The notes beneath the pieces are model-generated. The model was given only the letters and a program-made list of their open reading frames with translations, had not been told where the DNA came from and ran no database searches. From Cupriavidus oxalaticus (GTDB lineage: Bacteria > Pseudomonadota > Gammaproteobacteria > Burkholderiales > Burkholderiaceae): a stretch of 64,000 bases of DNA. Positions 9,064 through 16,928 of the stretch are shown here, piece by piece. Position 1 is the first letter of the stretch. Every line of letters starts with the position of its first letter. The position numbers were made by a program, and so were the translations under genes. The DNA is taken from the NCBI RefSeq assembly GCF_004768545.1, contig NZ_CP038635.1, positions 1,612,001 through 1,676,000 of the forward strand, read 5' to 3'.

Positions 9064-10008
9064 ATGCAGCATTCAAAGGTGTTCGCGCGTCCGGACCTGG
9101 ATCGTTATTTTGCCTCCTACGTTGGGATGGAAGGCGGAAATCCGAAGGCTCCGGTCTGGATATGCGACAGAAGCCCAGCCTGCTCCGAGCCACTCGTCGC
9201 ACCGCTACAGCCGCGTATGGCACCGCCGGCCTGGGACGCCGTGTTCCGCCACCAGTACCGGGAAGACATGGGCAAGTGGTTCGGCCATCAGTGCATGGCG
9301 CGCATCATGGCGGCCGCGCGGGCCGAGGCGCTGCGCGTCCGGCTCGGGGACAACGACTGGGAGCAATACTACCGGCGCCATCTCTACTCGCCGAGGGGTG
9401 CAGAGTTCCGGCTCAGCCTGTTTCCGCTGCCTGCCCATGTCGACGGACGAACGACGTGGTCCAAGGCGTTCCGGGGCCAGCCTGAACTGATCCCGCAGTC
9501 GCGCTACCTGGATCTGTGCCGGCATGGCGAACGTTTCCGGTTTCTCGCAAAGACACGCGCCCGCTGGCGCCCGAAGGTCGTCATTTGCCTGAGCCATCGC
9601 CATGCCGACGAATACATCGAAGCCTTCTCGCTAGGCGGGCTCGCCAGCGAGGAGCATGCACTCCAGCCGGCAGACCAGGTCAGGCGCCTGCGCCTCTTCA
9701 CCAAGGACGGGACGACGTGGATCATCTGCCCGGCAATCGGCGGTAGCGCCGGGATGACGTCGCAGGTTCAACTCGATGCGTTCGGAAAGTTTCTGGGCAT
9801 GCGGCTGGCGGAGAGCGACTTCAAGCACTGCGCCGAGCTCGATGCCGTCGACGATGGAGCGCCGGCCAGGGCGGAGCGCCTGCCGGAGCGCTGCGAGACG
9901 AGGAGGCTGCCTGCCGAAGCGGGTGGTAGTCGTCCGGTGGAACGTGTCCGGCCAATGTTTCCGGCTAATGAACCCGCGCGAGCGGGAAATTGCGAATCCC
10001 TCGTCTAG
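9064..10008 (+). CDS. Hypothetical protein, paralogue of the gene at 4340
   Basis: A 314-residue cytoplasmic protein. ATG 9064 is supported by AAGGGA just upstream. It aligns along its length with the 273-residue protein at 4340: YFASYVGMEGGNPKAPVWIC, then a DW-x-YY(x)RRHLYSPRGAEFRLSLFPLP block, then KAFRGQPEL-x6-RYLDLCR, RPKVVICL-x3-HADE and DGTTWIICP. A C-terminal extension of about 45 residues is absent from the paralogue. The two copies are clearly diverged and flank the lipoprotein/outer-membrane pair. A terminator follows at 10105. Function not recognised; the motif order is faintly like the uracil-DNA-glycosylase fold. Confidence 0.75.
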   Translation: MQHSKVFARPDLDRYFASYVGMEGGNPKAPVWICDRSPACSEPLVAPLQPRMAPPAWDAVFRHQYREDMGKWFGHQCMARIMAAARAEALRVRLGDNDWEQYYRRHLYSPRGAEFRLSLFPLPAHVDGRTTWSKAFRGQPELIPQSRYLDLCRHGERFRFLAKTRARWRPKVVICLSHRHADEYIEAFSLGGLASEEHALQPADQVRRLRLFTKDGTTWIICPAIGGSAGMTSQVQLDAFGKFLGMRLAESDFKHCAELDAVDDGAPARAERLPERCETRRLPAEAGGSRPVERVRPMFPANEPARAGNCESLV

Positions 10009-10104
10009 TGCCACCCAAAAAACTGATGTAAAAAACTTTCAATTTTCCCGAGTCAAAATACTTGAGACAATTCGCAATCTTCATTCATTGAATTTCCCAT
10101 TGAA

Positions 10105-10132
10105 GGCACCGTTAGCGCGGTGTCTTTTTTTT
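10105..10132 (+). terminator. Rho-independent terminator
   Basis: Stem GGCACCG (10105-10111) / CGGTGTC (10118-10124), with one G-U pair, followed by eight T. It terminates transcription from the gene ending at 10008 and lies before the convergent Bug gene. Confidence 0.8.
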
Positions 10133-10203
10133 GCGTGGAGGGTGGAACGCAGTCGGGCGACGCGGCGCTGGCGGCAGGCCGGCATGCGCCGGCCTGCACG
10201 GCC

Positions 10204-11223
10204 TCAATCAGCCGTGATGTTGTTGGCCTTCACCACCTCGCCCCACATCTTGTAGTGGGTGCGGGTCAGCGTTGCGAGCTGCTCGGGCGTGCCGCCGCCG
10301 GGCTCGTCGCCGCGGTCGACGATGCTCTTGACGACGGCAGGGTCCTTCAGCGCCGTATTCAACGCGCCGTTGGCCTTCTTGACGATGTCGGGGCTCAGGC
10401 CCGGCGGCCCGTACAGGCCGATGAACGAGATGATGGTGAAGTCCTTGATGCCGCTCTCGGTGGCCGTCGGTACATCCGGGATCATGGCCACGCGCTTGGG
10501 TCCGGTGACCATCAGCGGCCGCAGCTGGCCCGACTTGATGAAGGGCGCGACGACCGAGGTTGCATCGAACATCGCATCCAGGCGCCCGGCCATCAGGTCG
10601 ACCATCGCCGGGCTGCTGCCCTTGTAAGGCACGTGGTTCATTTTGGGGCCGCCCATGCGCTCGCGCAGCAGCTCCATCGTGACATGCGGCAATGCGCCGG
10701 TGCCGCCCGAGCCATAGTCGATGGTCTTGCCGGACTTGTCCCGCGCCTTTACCTCCTCGACAAACTGCGCGTACGTCCTGATGGGCGAACTGGCGGGCAC
10801 GACCAGGACCAGCGGCGACTGCAGCATCACGCCGATCGGCGTCAGCTTCTGCGGGTCGACGATGCCGAGCTTGGTGTAGACGTGCGGCATGATCGTCATC
10901 GAGCCGTTGCCTACCAGCAGCTTATTCCCGTCCGGCGCCGCGCGCATGACCTCAATGGAGGCGATATTGCCATTCACACCGGCCTTGTTGTCGATGACAA
11001 ACGGCTGGCCGAGCGAACTCTGCAGGCCGTTAAGCAGCGCACGTCCCGCGAAGTCGGTCTGGCCGCCGGGCGGGAAGCCGACCAGCAGTGTCACCGGCTT
11101 GGTCGGCCAGGTGGTCTGTGCCCAGGCGGCCGTTGTCGCCAGCGCGCCAAGGCCGAGCGCAGCGACGCCCAGGATCAACGCGGAACGGCGCGAATTCACG
11201 GGCGATTTCTTGGTGATTGTCAT
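10204..11223 (-). CDS. Bug-family (TctC) periplasmic solute-binding receptor
   Basis: A 339-residue extracytoplasmic receptor of the Bordetella uptake gene/tripartite tricarboxylate transporter family. Start at ATG 11223, preceded by CGGAGAC. The signal peptide has a basic N-region and is predicted to be cleaved after AAWA. Family landmarks are WPTKPVTLLVGFPPGGQTD at the mature N-terminus, the NHVPYKGSSPAMVDLMAGR loop that holds the ligand carboxylate, and PDVPTATESG. It begins 48 bases after the uxuA stop on the same strand, so the pair is probably one transcript and the ligand may be a hexonate or hexuronate. No TctA/TctB membrane genes are nearby. Confidence 0.88.
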   Translation of the reverse strand: MTITKKSPVNSRRSALILGVAALGLGALATTAAWAQTTWPTKPVTLLVGFPPGGQTDFAGRALLNGLQSSLGQPFVIDNKAGVNGNIASIEVMRAAPDGNKLLVGNGSMTIMPHVYTKLGIVDPQKLTPIGVMLQSPLVLVVPASSPIRTYAQFVEEVKARDKSGKTIDYGSGGTGALPHVTMELLRERMGGPKMNHVPYKGSSPAMVDLMAGRLDAMFDATSVVAPFIKSGQLRPLMVTGPKRVAMIPDVPTATESGIKDFTIISFIGLYGPPGLSPDIVKKANGALNTALKDPAVVKSIVDRGDEPGGGTPEQLATLTRTHYKMWGEVVKANNITAD

Positions 11224-11270
11224 GACAGGTCTCCGATTATGTTTTGACAGGGCCGCAGCCCCACGGCGCT

Positions 11271-12311
11271 TCAGGCCGTCTTTTCCATCGCTTCCCACAT
11301 CCCGTTGATATAGACCGCGCCGAGTGCCCGGTCATAGAGGCCGTATCCCGGCTTGCCCGTCTCGCCCCAGATCATGCGGCCGTGGTCGGGGCGGAAATAG
11401 CCCTGGAAGCCGACGTCGTGGTACGCCTTGACGATCGCGGCGATATCCAGCGAGCCGCAGCTCGACAGGTGGGCGGTTTCCTCGAAGTCGCCTTCCGGCG
11501 TGATCTTGACGTTGCGGATATGGGCGAAGTGGATGCGGCCCATGCCGCCGAACTCGCGCACCAGCGCCTCGACGTTGTTCTGCGGGCGGGCGCCAAGCGA
11601 GCCCGAGCACAGCGTCAGGCCGTTTGCCGGCGTGTCGACGATCCCGAGGATGCGTGCCAGGTCGTCGCGGTCCTTGACGATGCGCGGCAGCCCGAAAATG
11701 GGGCGCGGCGGATCGTCCGGATGAATGGCCATCTTGATCCCGCACTCCTGCGCCACGGGAATGATCGCGTGCAGGAAATGCTCCAGATGCTCCCAGAGCC
11801 TGGCTTCGTCGATGCCGCGGTATTCAGCCAGCAGCGACTGCAGCTCACCTGGCTCGTAGCTGGAATCCCAGCCGGGCAGGGCGATGCCCTGGCTGACGTC
11901 AACCAGTTCGACCTCCCGCGTGCTGAAGGCGAGGCAGGTCGAGCCGTCATCGAGCTTTTTCGCCAGTTCCGTACGGGTCCAGTCGAATACCGGCATGAAG
12001 TTGTAGCAGATGACTTCGATGCCCGCGGCGGCCAGGTTCCTGATGTTCTGCTGGTAGTTCGCGATCAGCCGCTCGCGCGTCGGCTTGCCAAGCTTGATGT
12101 CCTCATGGACCGGAACCGATTCCACGACCTTGAACTGCAGCCCCGCCGCCTCGATGGTGGACTTGAGCGCCAGGATCTTGTCCAGTGGCCATACCTCGCC
12201 GACGGGTTCGTCGTAGATGGCCGAGACGATGTGGGTCATGCCCGGGATCTGCCGGATGTATTCGAGAGGAATCGGGTCGGACGGGCCAAACCAGCGGAAC
12301 GACATCTTCAT
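11271..12311 (-). CDS. uxuA: Mannonate dehydratase
   Basis: A 346-residue UxuA-family enzyme, which dehydrates D-mannonate to 2-keto-3-deoxygluconate in hexuronate breakdown. The N-terminus [24 protein letters not shown] is characteristic. Metal and active-site motifs visible are HPDDPP, the LCSGSLGAR segment, HIRNVK and [14 protein letters not shown] 12311 is preferred: AAGGA lies eight bases upstream and the protein begins as its family does; an ATG nine bases upstream overlaps that Shine-Dalgarno. The Bug receptor follows, and a GntR regulator diverges, with two TGGT-N2-ACCA sites between. This is a compact hexuronate module without uxuB or kdgK in view. Confidence 0.93.
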   Translation of the reverse strand: MKMSFRWFGPSDPIPLEYIRQIPGMTHIVSAIYDEPVGEVWPLDKILALKSTIEAAGLQFKVVESVPVHEDIKLGKPTRERLIANYQQNIRNLAAAGIEVICYNFMPVFDWTRTELAKKLDDGSTCLAFSTREVELVDVSQGIALPGWDSSYEPGELQSLLAEYRGIDEARLWEHLEHFLHAIIPVAQECGIKMAIHPDDPPRPIFGLPRIVKDRDDLARILGIVDTPANGLTLCSGSLGARPQNNVEALVREFGGMGRIHFAHIRNVKITPEGDFEETAHLSSCGSLDIAAIVKAYHDVGFQGYFRPDHGRMIWGETGKPGYGLYDRALGAVYINGMWEAMEKTA

Positions 12312-12436
12312 GGGGGGCATCCTTGGGGCGACTCTGTTGCGGCAGAACAGGGCGGAAAAACCCCGACCTGTAGTGCGAACCGGCGCGCGGCATGGCCCGG
12401 AGGCCACGCAGCATTGGTGTACCGGATTGGTTTATT

Positions 12437-12446
12437 TGGTTCACCA
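12437..12446. promoter_or_regulatory. GntR-type operator half of a pair (TGGT-TC-ACCA)
   Basis: The core TGGTTCACCA sits inside ATTTGGTTCACCAAT, resembling the ATTGGT-x-x-ACCAAT consensus of UxuR/ExuR sites. It lies between divergent uxuA and the GntR gene. Centre 12441.5. Confidence 0.6.
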
Positions 12447-12477
12447 ATTATGAACAGGTTGCCCAATTTTGCCGTCA

Positions 12478-12487
12478 TGGTTTACCA
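12478..12487. promoter_or_regulatory. Second GntR-type operator (TGGT-TT-ACCA)
   Basis: ATGGTTTACCAT (12477-12488) is perfect in its arms and lies 41 bases, close to four helical turns, from the first site. The pair on one DNA face suggests cooperative or looped repression. Confidence 0.55.
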
Positions 12488-12578
12488 TGGGATGCATCAG
12501 GCACTGCCCGGCCATGCCGCGTTTTTGTGGCGATTGGTCAACCGGTGATGACATTGGGCAGCCGCCGCCTTACCTGCA

Positions 12579-13319
12579 ATGCGACATTCCACCAGCGATC
12601 CTGCAACCCGTCCGTCAGTCGAGAACCCGCCAGCGGCCAGCGACCGGTCGTACCTGAGCCTGGCCGGCCAGGTGCAGGCACTGATCGCATCCGGAGAGTT
12701 CTCCGCCGGCATGCGGCTGCCGTCCGAACGCACCCTGGCCGAGCGGTTCAGCGTCAGCCGTACCCTGGTGCGCGAGGCAATCATCGCGCTGGAGGTCCAG
12801 GGGCTGGTCGAAGTGCGCGGCGGCTCCGGAATCTACGTCTGCGCAGGAGCGCCCGCGCCCGGTCCCGAGCCGTTTGAGATGCCGTGGCGGCCGGGGCCTA
12901 TCGAATCGCTGCGCGCCCGGGCCCTGATCGAGGCGGAAGTCGCCGGCCTGGCGGCCAGCGAGCGCAAGGACAGCGATCTTGACCGCATGTTCTCGGCCCT
13001 GAGCCTGATGCGCGAGCACATGGACGACAAGCAGGCCAACGAGGCGGCGGACCGCCAGTTCCACCTGTGCCTTGCCGAATCGACCGGCAACCGGGTCCTG
13101 CTGCATATGGTCGCCGCACTGTGGGATAGCGGGCGCAGCGATCCGCTGTGGAGCAAGATCGAGGAACACTTCCATACCACCGGGCTACGGGAGGCATCGC
13201 AGGAAGACCATCAGCGGATCTTCGCGGCGGTGATGGCCCGCGACGCGATGGCGGCGCGGGCGGCAATGCGCAACCACCTGGAGAGGGTGATCAGCGAGTT
13301 CACCCAGGCGTGGCGTTGA
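12579..13319 (+). CDS. FadR-subfamily GntR regulator, probable hexuronate regulator
   Basis: A 246-residue regulator with an N-terminal winged helix (residues about 25-95, with the GntR signature MRLPSERTLAERFSVSRTLVREAI) and a C-terminal all-helical FCD domain (about 110-240), whose metal/ligand residues include the RARALIEAEVAGLA stretch and later histidines near ...QFHLCLAES and EDHQRIF. It diverges from uxuA, and its FadR-type wing predicts binding to TGGT-N2-ACCA, of which two copies are in the gap. I infer that it represses uxuA and the Bug gene and is released by a hexuronate-pathway metabolite, as UxuR is. The 21-residue N-terminal tail is not conserved in type. Confidence 0.88.
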   Translation: MRHSTSDPATRPSVENPPAASDRSYLSLAGQVQALIASGEFSAGMRLPSERTLAERFSVSRTLVREAIIALEVQGLVEVRGGSGIYVCAGAPAPGPEPFEMPWRPGPIESLRARALIEAEVAGLAASERKDSDLDRMFSALSLMREHMDDKQANEAADRQFHLCLAESTGNRVLLHMVAALWDSGRSDPLWSKIEEHFHTTGLREASQEDHQRIFAAVMARDAMAARAAMRNHLERVISEFTQAWR

Positions 13320-13342
13320 CAGATAGCCCGTTGGGCGTAGTT

Positions 13343-13390
13343 CGGCTTTTCCACGCCGGGCCGCTCCAGGAGCGGAGGGTGTAAAAGCCG
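13343..13390. terminator. Nested hairpin between convergent GntR gene and sdhB
   Basis: Outer arms CGGCTTTT (13343-13350) and AAAAGCCG (13383-13390), with an inner stem CCGCTC/GAGCGG (13361-13375). It lies in the convergent gap and could end transcripts from both sides, although the T and A runs are inside the stem rather than after it. Confidence 0.5.
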
Positions 13391-13455
13391 CCGGTCGCGC
13401 GGAAAGTCACCTCAGGGCAAGGCGAACCAACCGCACTGACCGGCGTCGCGACGCG

Positions 13456-14157
13456 TCAAACCGCGCGGCGAACCATCAGTTCCTTGATCTTGCCGATGGC
13501 CTTGGTCGGGTTCAGACCCTTCGGGCACACGTCGACGCAGTTCATGATGCTGTGGCAGCGGAACAGGCGGTACGGGTCGTTCAGGTTGTCCAGGCGCTCG
13601 CTGGTGGCCTGGTCGCGGCTGTCCGCGATAAAGCGGTAAGCCTGCAGCAGGCCGGCGGGGCCGACGAACTTGTCCGGGTTCCACCAGAACGACGGGCACG
13701 AGGTCGAGCAGCTCGCGCACAGGATGCACTCGTACAGGCCATCCAGCTCGTCGCGCTCTTCCGGCGACTGCAGGCGCTCTTTCTCGGGCGGCGGCTCGTC
13801 GTTGATCAGGAACGGCTTGATCGAGTTGTACTGCTTGAAGAACTGCGTCATGTCGACGATCAGGTCGCGCACCACCGGCAGGCCGGGCAGCGGACGCAGC
13901 ACGATGCGGTCCGGCAGCTCGCGCATGTTGGTCAGGCACGCCAGGCCGTTCTTGCCGTTGATGTTCATCGCGTCCGAGCCGCACACGCCTTCGCGGCACG
14001 AACGGCGGAACGAGATGGTCTCGTCCAGCTTCTTGAGCTTGACCAGCGCGTCCAGCAGCATGCGCTCGTGACCGTCGAGTTCGACCTCGTAGGTCTGCAT
14101 GCGCGGTGCGGCGTCCTTGTCCGGATCGTAGCGGTAGACTTCGAAAATACGCTTCAT
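13456..14157 (-). CDS. sdhB: Succinate dehydrogenase iron-sulfur subunit
   Basis: A 233-residue SdhB, which passes electrons from FAD in SdhA to ubiquinone. The 2Fe-2S site is SCREGVCGSD...C (Cys54, Cys59, Cys74, with Asp62 at the place where E. coli also uses Asp). CILCASCSTSCPSFWW and CHSIMNCVDVCPKGLNP supply the 4Fe-4S and 3Fe-4S clusters, and the second carries a quinone-site region. Length is normal. It is the last gene of sdhCDAB, 34 bases after sdhA. The usual next genes, sdhE and gltA, are absent; a GntR gene converges instead. Confidence 0.95.
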   Translation of the reverse strand: MKRIFEVYRYDPDKDAAPRMQTYEVELDGHERMLLDALVKLKKLDETISFRRSCREGVCGSDAMNINGKNGLACLTNMRELPDRIVLRPLPGLPVVRDLIVDMTQFFKQYNSIKPFLINDEPPPEKERLQSPEERDELDGLYECILCASCSTSCPSFWWNPDKFVGPAGLLQAYRFIADSRDQATSERLDNLNDPYRLFRCHSIMNCVDVCPKGLNPTKAIGKIKELMVRRAV

Positions 14158-14191
14158 TTCTGTGGGTCCTGTTGTCTCTACGATGCGGTGC

Positions 14192-15970
14192 TCAGAAGGT
14201 ACGGGCCTTCGGCGGCACGCTTTCCACCGTCAGCGGTTCCATCTTCACCGGCTTGTAGTCGAGGCGGTTGCCTTCGCTGTAGAACAGCGTGTGCTTGAGC
14301 CAGTTCTGGTCGTCGCGGTTGGGGAAGTCGCTGTGCGCGTGCGCACCGCGCGATTCCTTGCGGGCGGCCGCCGAGATCATGGTGGCCTTGGCCACTTCCA
14401 CCAGGTTGGCCACTTCCAGGGCTTCCACCAGCGCGGTGTTGAAGACCTTGGACTTGTCCTTCAGGTGGATGTTGTCGGCGCGCTCGGCCACTTCCAGGAT
14501 GCGGTCGACACCTTCGTCCATCAGCTTCTGGGTGCGGAACACGCCGGCATGCGACTGCATGTTCTTGCGGATGTCGTTGGCGACGTCCTGCGTGTATTCA
14601 CCCGACGACGTGGCCTGCAGCTTGGCCAGGCGCGACATCGCGAGGTCAGCGGCGTCGGCCGGCAGCGGCTTGTGTTCCTTCTGCTTCAGGTTCTGCGCGA
14701 TGATGTGGTTGCCGGCGGCACGGCCGAACACCACCAGGTCGAGCAGCGAGTTGGTGCCCAGGCGGTTGGCGCCGTGCACCGACACGCACGAGCATTCGCC
14801 GATCGCGTAGAAACCATTCAGCACTTCGTTCGGGCTGCCATTCTTCGGCACCACGACCTGGCCGTGGTAGTTCGTCGGGATGCCGCCCATCTGGTAGTGG
14901 ATGGTCGGGACCACCGGGATCGGTTCCTTGATCGCGTCGACGTTGGCGAACTTCATGCCGATTTCGCGGATCGACGGCAGGCGCTTCATGATGGTCTCGG
15001 CGCCGACGTGGGTCAGGTCGAGCAGCACGTAGTCGCCGTTCGGGCCGCAGCCGCGGCCTTCCTTGATTTCCTGGTCCATCGAGCGCGAGACGAAGTCGCG
15101 CGGCGCCAGGTCCTTCAGCGTCGGCGCATAGCGTTCCATGAAACGCTCGCCGTCCTTGTTGCGCAGGATCCCGCCTTCGCCGCGCACGCCTTCGGTGATC
15201 AGCACGCCCGCGCCGGCCACGCCGGTCGGGTGGAACTGCCAGAACTCCATGTCTTCCAGCGGCACGCCCGCGCGTGCGGCCATGCCCAGGCCGTCACCGG
15301 TGTTGATGAAGGCGTTGGTCGACGCAGCGTAGATACGGCCGGCACCGCCGGTCGCGAACAGCGTGGTCTTGGCCTCGAGGATGTAGACCTCGCCGGTTTC
15401 CATTTCCAGCGCGGTCACGCCCAGCACGTCGCCGTCCTGGTCGCGGATCAGGTCCAGCGCCATCCACTCGACGAAGAAGTGGGTCTTGGCGCGCACGTTG
15501 CGCTGGTACAGCGTATGCAGCAGCGCGTGGCCGGTACGGTCCGCCGCGGCGCAGGCGCGCTGCACCGGCTTCTCGCCGTAGTTGGCGGTATGGCCGCCGA
15601 ACGGGCGCTGGTAAATCGTGCCGTCCGGATTGCGGTCGAACGGCATGCCGAAGTGCTCGAGTTCGTACACGACCTTCGGCGCTTCCCGGCACATGAACTC
15701 GATCGCGTCCTGGTCGCCCAGCCAGTCCGAGCCCTTGATGGTGTCGTAGAAGTGATAGTGCCAGTTGTCTTCGCTCATGTTGCCCAGCGAAGCACCGATG
15801 CCGCCCTGCGCCGCCACGGTGTGCGAGCGGGTCGGGAACACCTTGGACAGCACGGCCACGTTCAGGCCGGCTTCCGCGAGCTGGAGGGATGCGCGCATCC
15901 CGGCGCCGCCAGCACCGACGATGACCACGTCAAAGCGGCGACGCGGCAATCCAGTCTTGACTGCGACCAT
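14192..15970 (-). CDS. sdhA: Succinate dehydrogenase flavoprotein subunit
   Basis: A 592-residue SdhA. The N-terminal FAD-binding motif is VVIVGAGGAGMRASL, and the covalent FAD-linking His is His50 in RSHTVAAQGG. Downstream are the dicarboxylate-site regions HPTGVAGAGVLITEG, RxxxRDFVSR and YxxGGIPTNYHG, plus ECSCVSVHGANRLGTNS. Full length. It starts 3 bases after sdhD ends and feeds into sdhB. With the assembled complex it oxidises succinate to fumarate at the inner membrane. FAD attachment normally needs SdhE, which is not encoded next to this operon. Confidence 0.96.
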   Translation of the reverse strand: MVAVKTGLPRRRFDVVIVGAGGAGMRASLQLAEAGLNVAVLSKVFPTRSHTVAAQGGIGASLGNMSEDNWHYHFYDTIKGSDWLGDQDAIEFMCREAPKVVYELEHFGMPFDRNPDGTIYQRPFGGHTANYGEKPVQRACAAADRTGHALLHTLYQRNVRAKTHFFVEWMALDLIRDQDGDVLGVTALEMETGEVYILEAKTTLFATGGAGRIYAASTNAFINTGDGLGMAARAGVPLEDMEFWQFHPTGVAGAGVLITEGVRGEGGILRNKDGERFMERYAPTLKDLAPRDFVSRSMDQEIKEGRGCGPNGDYVLLDLTHVGAETIMKRLPSIREIGMKFANVDAIKEPIPVVPTIHYQMGGIPTNYHGQVVVPKNGSPNEVLNGFYAIGECSCVSVHGANRLGTNSLLDLVVFGRAAGNHIIAQNLKQKEHKPLPADAADLAMSRLAKLQATSSGEYTQDVANDIRKNMQSHAGVFRTQKLMDEGVDRILEVAERADNIHLKDKSKVFNTALVEALEVANLVEVAKATMISAAARKESRGAHAHSDFPNRDDQNWLKHTLFYSEGNRLDYKPVKMEPLTVESVPPKARTF

Positions 15971-15973
15971 TTA

Positions 15974-16339
15974 TTACACCCTCCAGAGAATCTGAGCAGC
16001 GTAGCCCGCGCAACCGACGAGCCACAGAATCGTAAGAACTTGCAGCACCAGGCGCACCGCCATCGGCTTGACATAGTCCATCCAGATGTCGCGCACGCCG
16101 ATCCAGGCGTGATACAGCAGCGACAGGATGGTCAGGAACGTGATGATCTTCATCCACTGGTTGGCGAAGAGCCCTGCCCACGCTTCGTACGAAGCGCCGT
16201 TCGACAGCAGGAAGGCAATGGCCAGCACCACGGTGAACACCACCATGATCACGGCCGTGACGCGTTGCGCGAGCCAGTCTTTCAGGCCGTAATGGGCGCC
16301 GACGACCAGGCGCTTGGGACCGATATTGTTGTTTGCCAC
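15974..16339 (-). CDS. sdhD: Succinate dehydrogenase membrane anchor subunit D
   Basis: A 121-residue three-helix membrane anchor. The start is GTG 16339, supported by AGGAGA upstream and by the normal SdhD N-terminus (NNNIGPKRLVVGAHYGLKDWLAQR). The second helix contains LLYHAWIGVRDIWMDYVKP, with the heme-ligand His and the Asp-Tyr of the quinone pocket. It lies between sdhC (11 bases upstream) and sdhA. The open frame extends far upstream across sdhC, but that extension is not coding. Confidence 0.92.
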   Translation of the reverse strand: MANNNIGPKRLVVGAHYGLKDWLAQRVTAVIMVVFTVVLAIAFLLSNGASYEAWAGLFANQWMKIITFLTILSLLYHAWIGVRDIWMDYVKPMAVRLVLQVLTILWLVGCAGYAAQILWRV

Positions 16340-16350
16340 CGTGATTCTCC

Positions 16351-16758
16351 TCAGAACAGGCCGAACAGCTTCAGGCCGAAAATCAGGGTAAGCAGCAGGC
16401 TGACAACCAGCACGCTGATGGCAGCCTTGGCCGAGGCGGGCTTGGAAACACCAACGTGCACATCCAGCAGCAGAAAGCGGATACCGGCGCAGAAATGATG
16501 CAGATAACCCCAGATCAGGGCCAGCACAACCAGCTTGACAAAGCCGCCGGACAACAGGGCCGAGAACTTTGCGAAGCTCAGTTCGGAGGTAATGCTCTGC
16601 TCGAACAGGTACAGGACGAAGGGAAGGAGGAGGAACATCAAGGCACCGCTCACGCGATGCAGGATGGATACCTTGCCGGCCCAGGGCAACCGGTATTTCG
16701 CGATCTGCGAGATACCGATATTCCGGTATTCGGGCCTGGTGGATAGTTGCTTTTCCAT
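16351..16758 (-). CDS. sdhC: Succinate dehydrogenase cytochrome b556 subunit
   Basis: A 135-residue SdhC with three transmembrane helices. SILHRVSGALMFLLLP carries the conserved Ser and Arg of the ubiquinone site, and GYLHHFCAGIRFLLLDVHVG carries the heme-b histidine. First gene of sdhCDAB. Upstream, a LysR gene diverges with 170 bases between the starts; that gap holds several GATAT/ATATC repeats and a TACGCGCGTA palindrome. Confidence 0.94.
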   Translation of the reverse strand: MEKQLSTRPEYRNIGISQIAKYRLPWAGKVSILHRVSGALMFLLLPFVLYLFEQSITSELSFAKFSALLSGGFVKLVVLALIWGYLHHFCAGIRFLLLDVHVGVSKPASAKAAISVLVVSLLLTLIFGLKLFGLF

Positions 16759-16872
16759 GGGGCGCTGATTCTTGTCGTGGGGTGATTCGCCGCCTTTGCC
16801 GCGAACAACACGGTCTTCGACACCGTGAAGTACCCGGCAAGGGGTGATACGCGCGTATTTTGGCCTTCCGCT

Positions 16873-16926
16873 GATATACTGTCCAATATCTATCGCATCT
16901 TTCTGATATATAAAACGGCAGATATC
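16873..16926. promoter_or_regulatory. Cluster of GATAT/ATATC repeats upstream of a LysR gene
   Basis: GATAT (16873-16877), ATATC (16886-16890), GATAT (16905-16909) and GATATC (16921-16926) lie within 54 bases just before the LysR start. GATAT-N8-ATATC and ATATC-N14-GATAT are inverted pairs, as expected of a LysR multi-site operator. Confidence 0.45.
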
Positions 16927-16928
16927 GC

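Noticed and set aside
14162..16498. Very long open frame antisense to sdhA and sdhD
   Set aside because: Its sequence is His/Arg/Val-rich and lacks domains; it mirrors the GC-rich third positions of sdhA. Antisense artefact of high GC.
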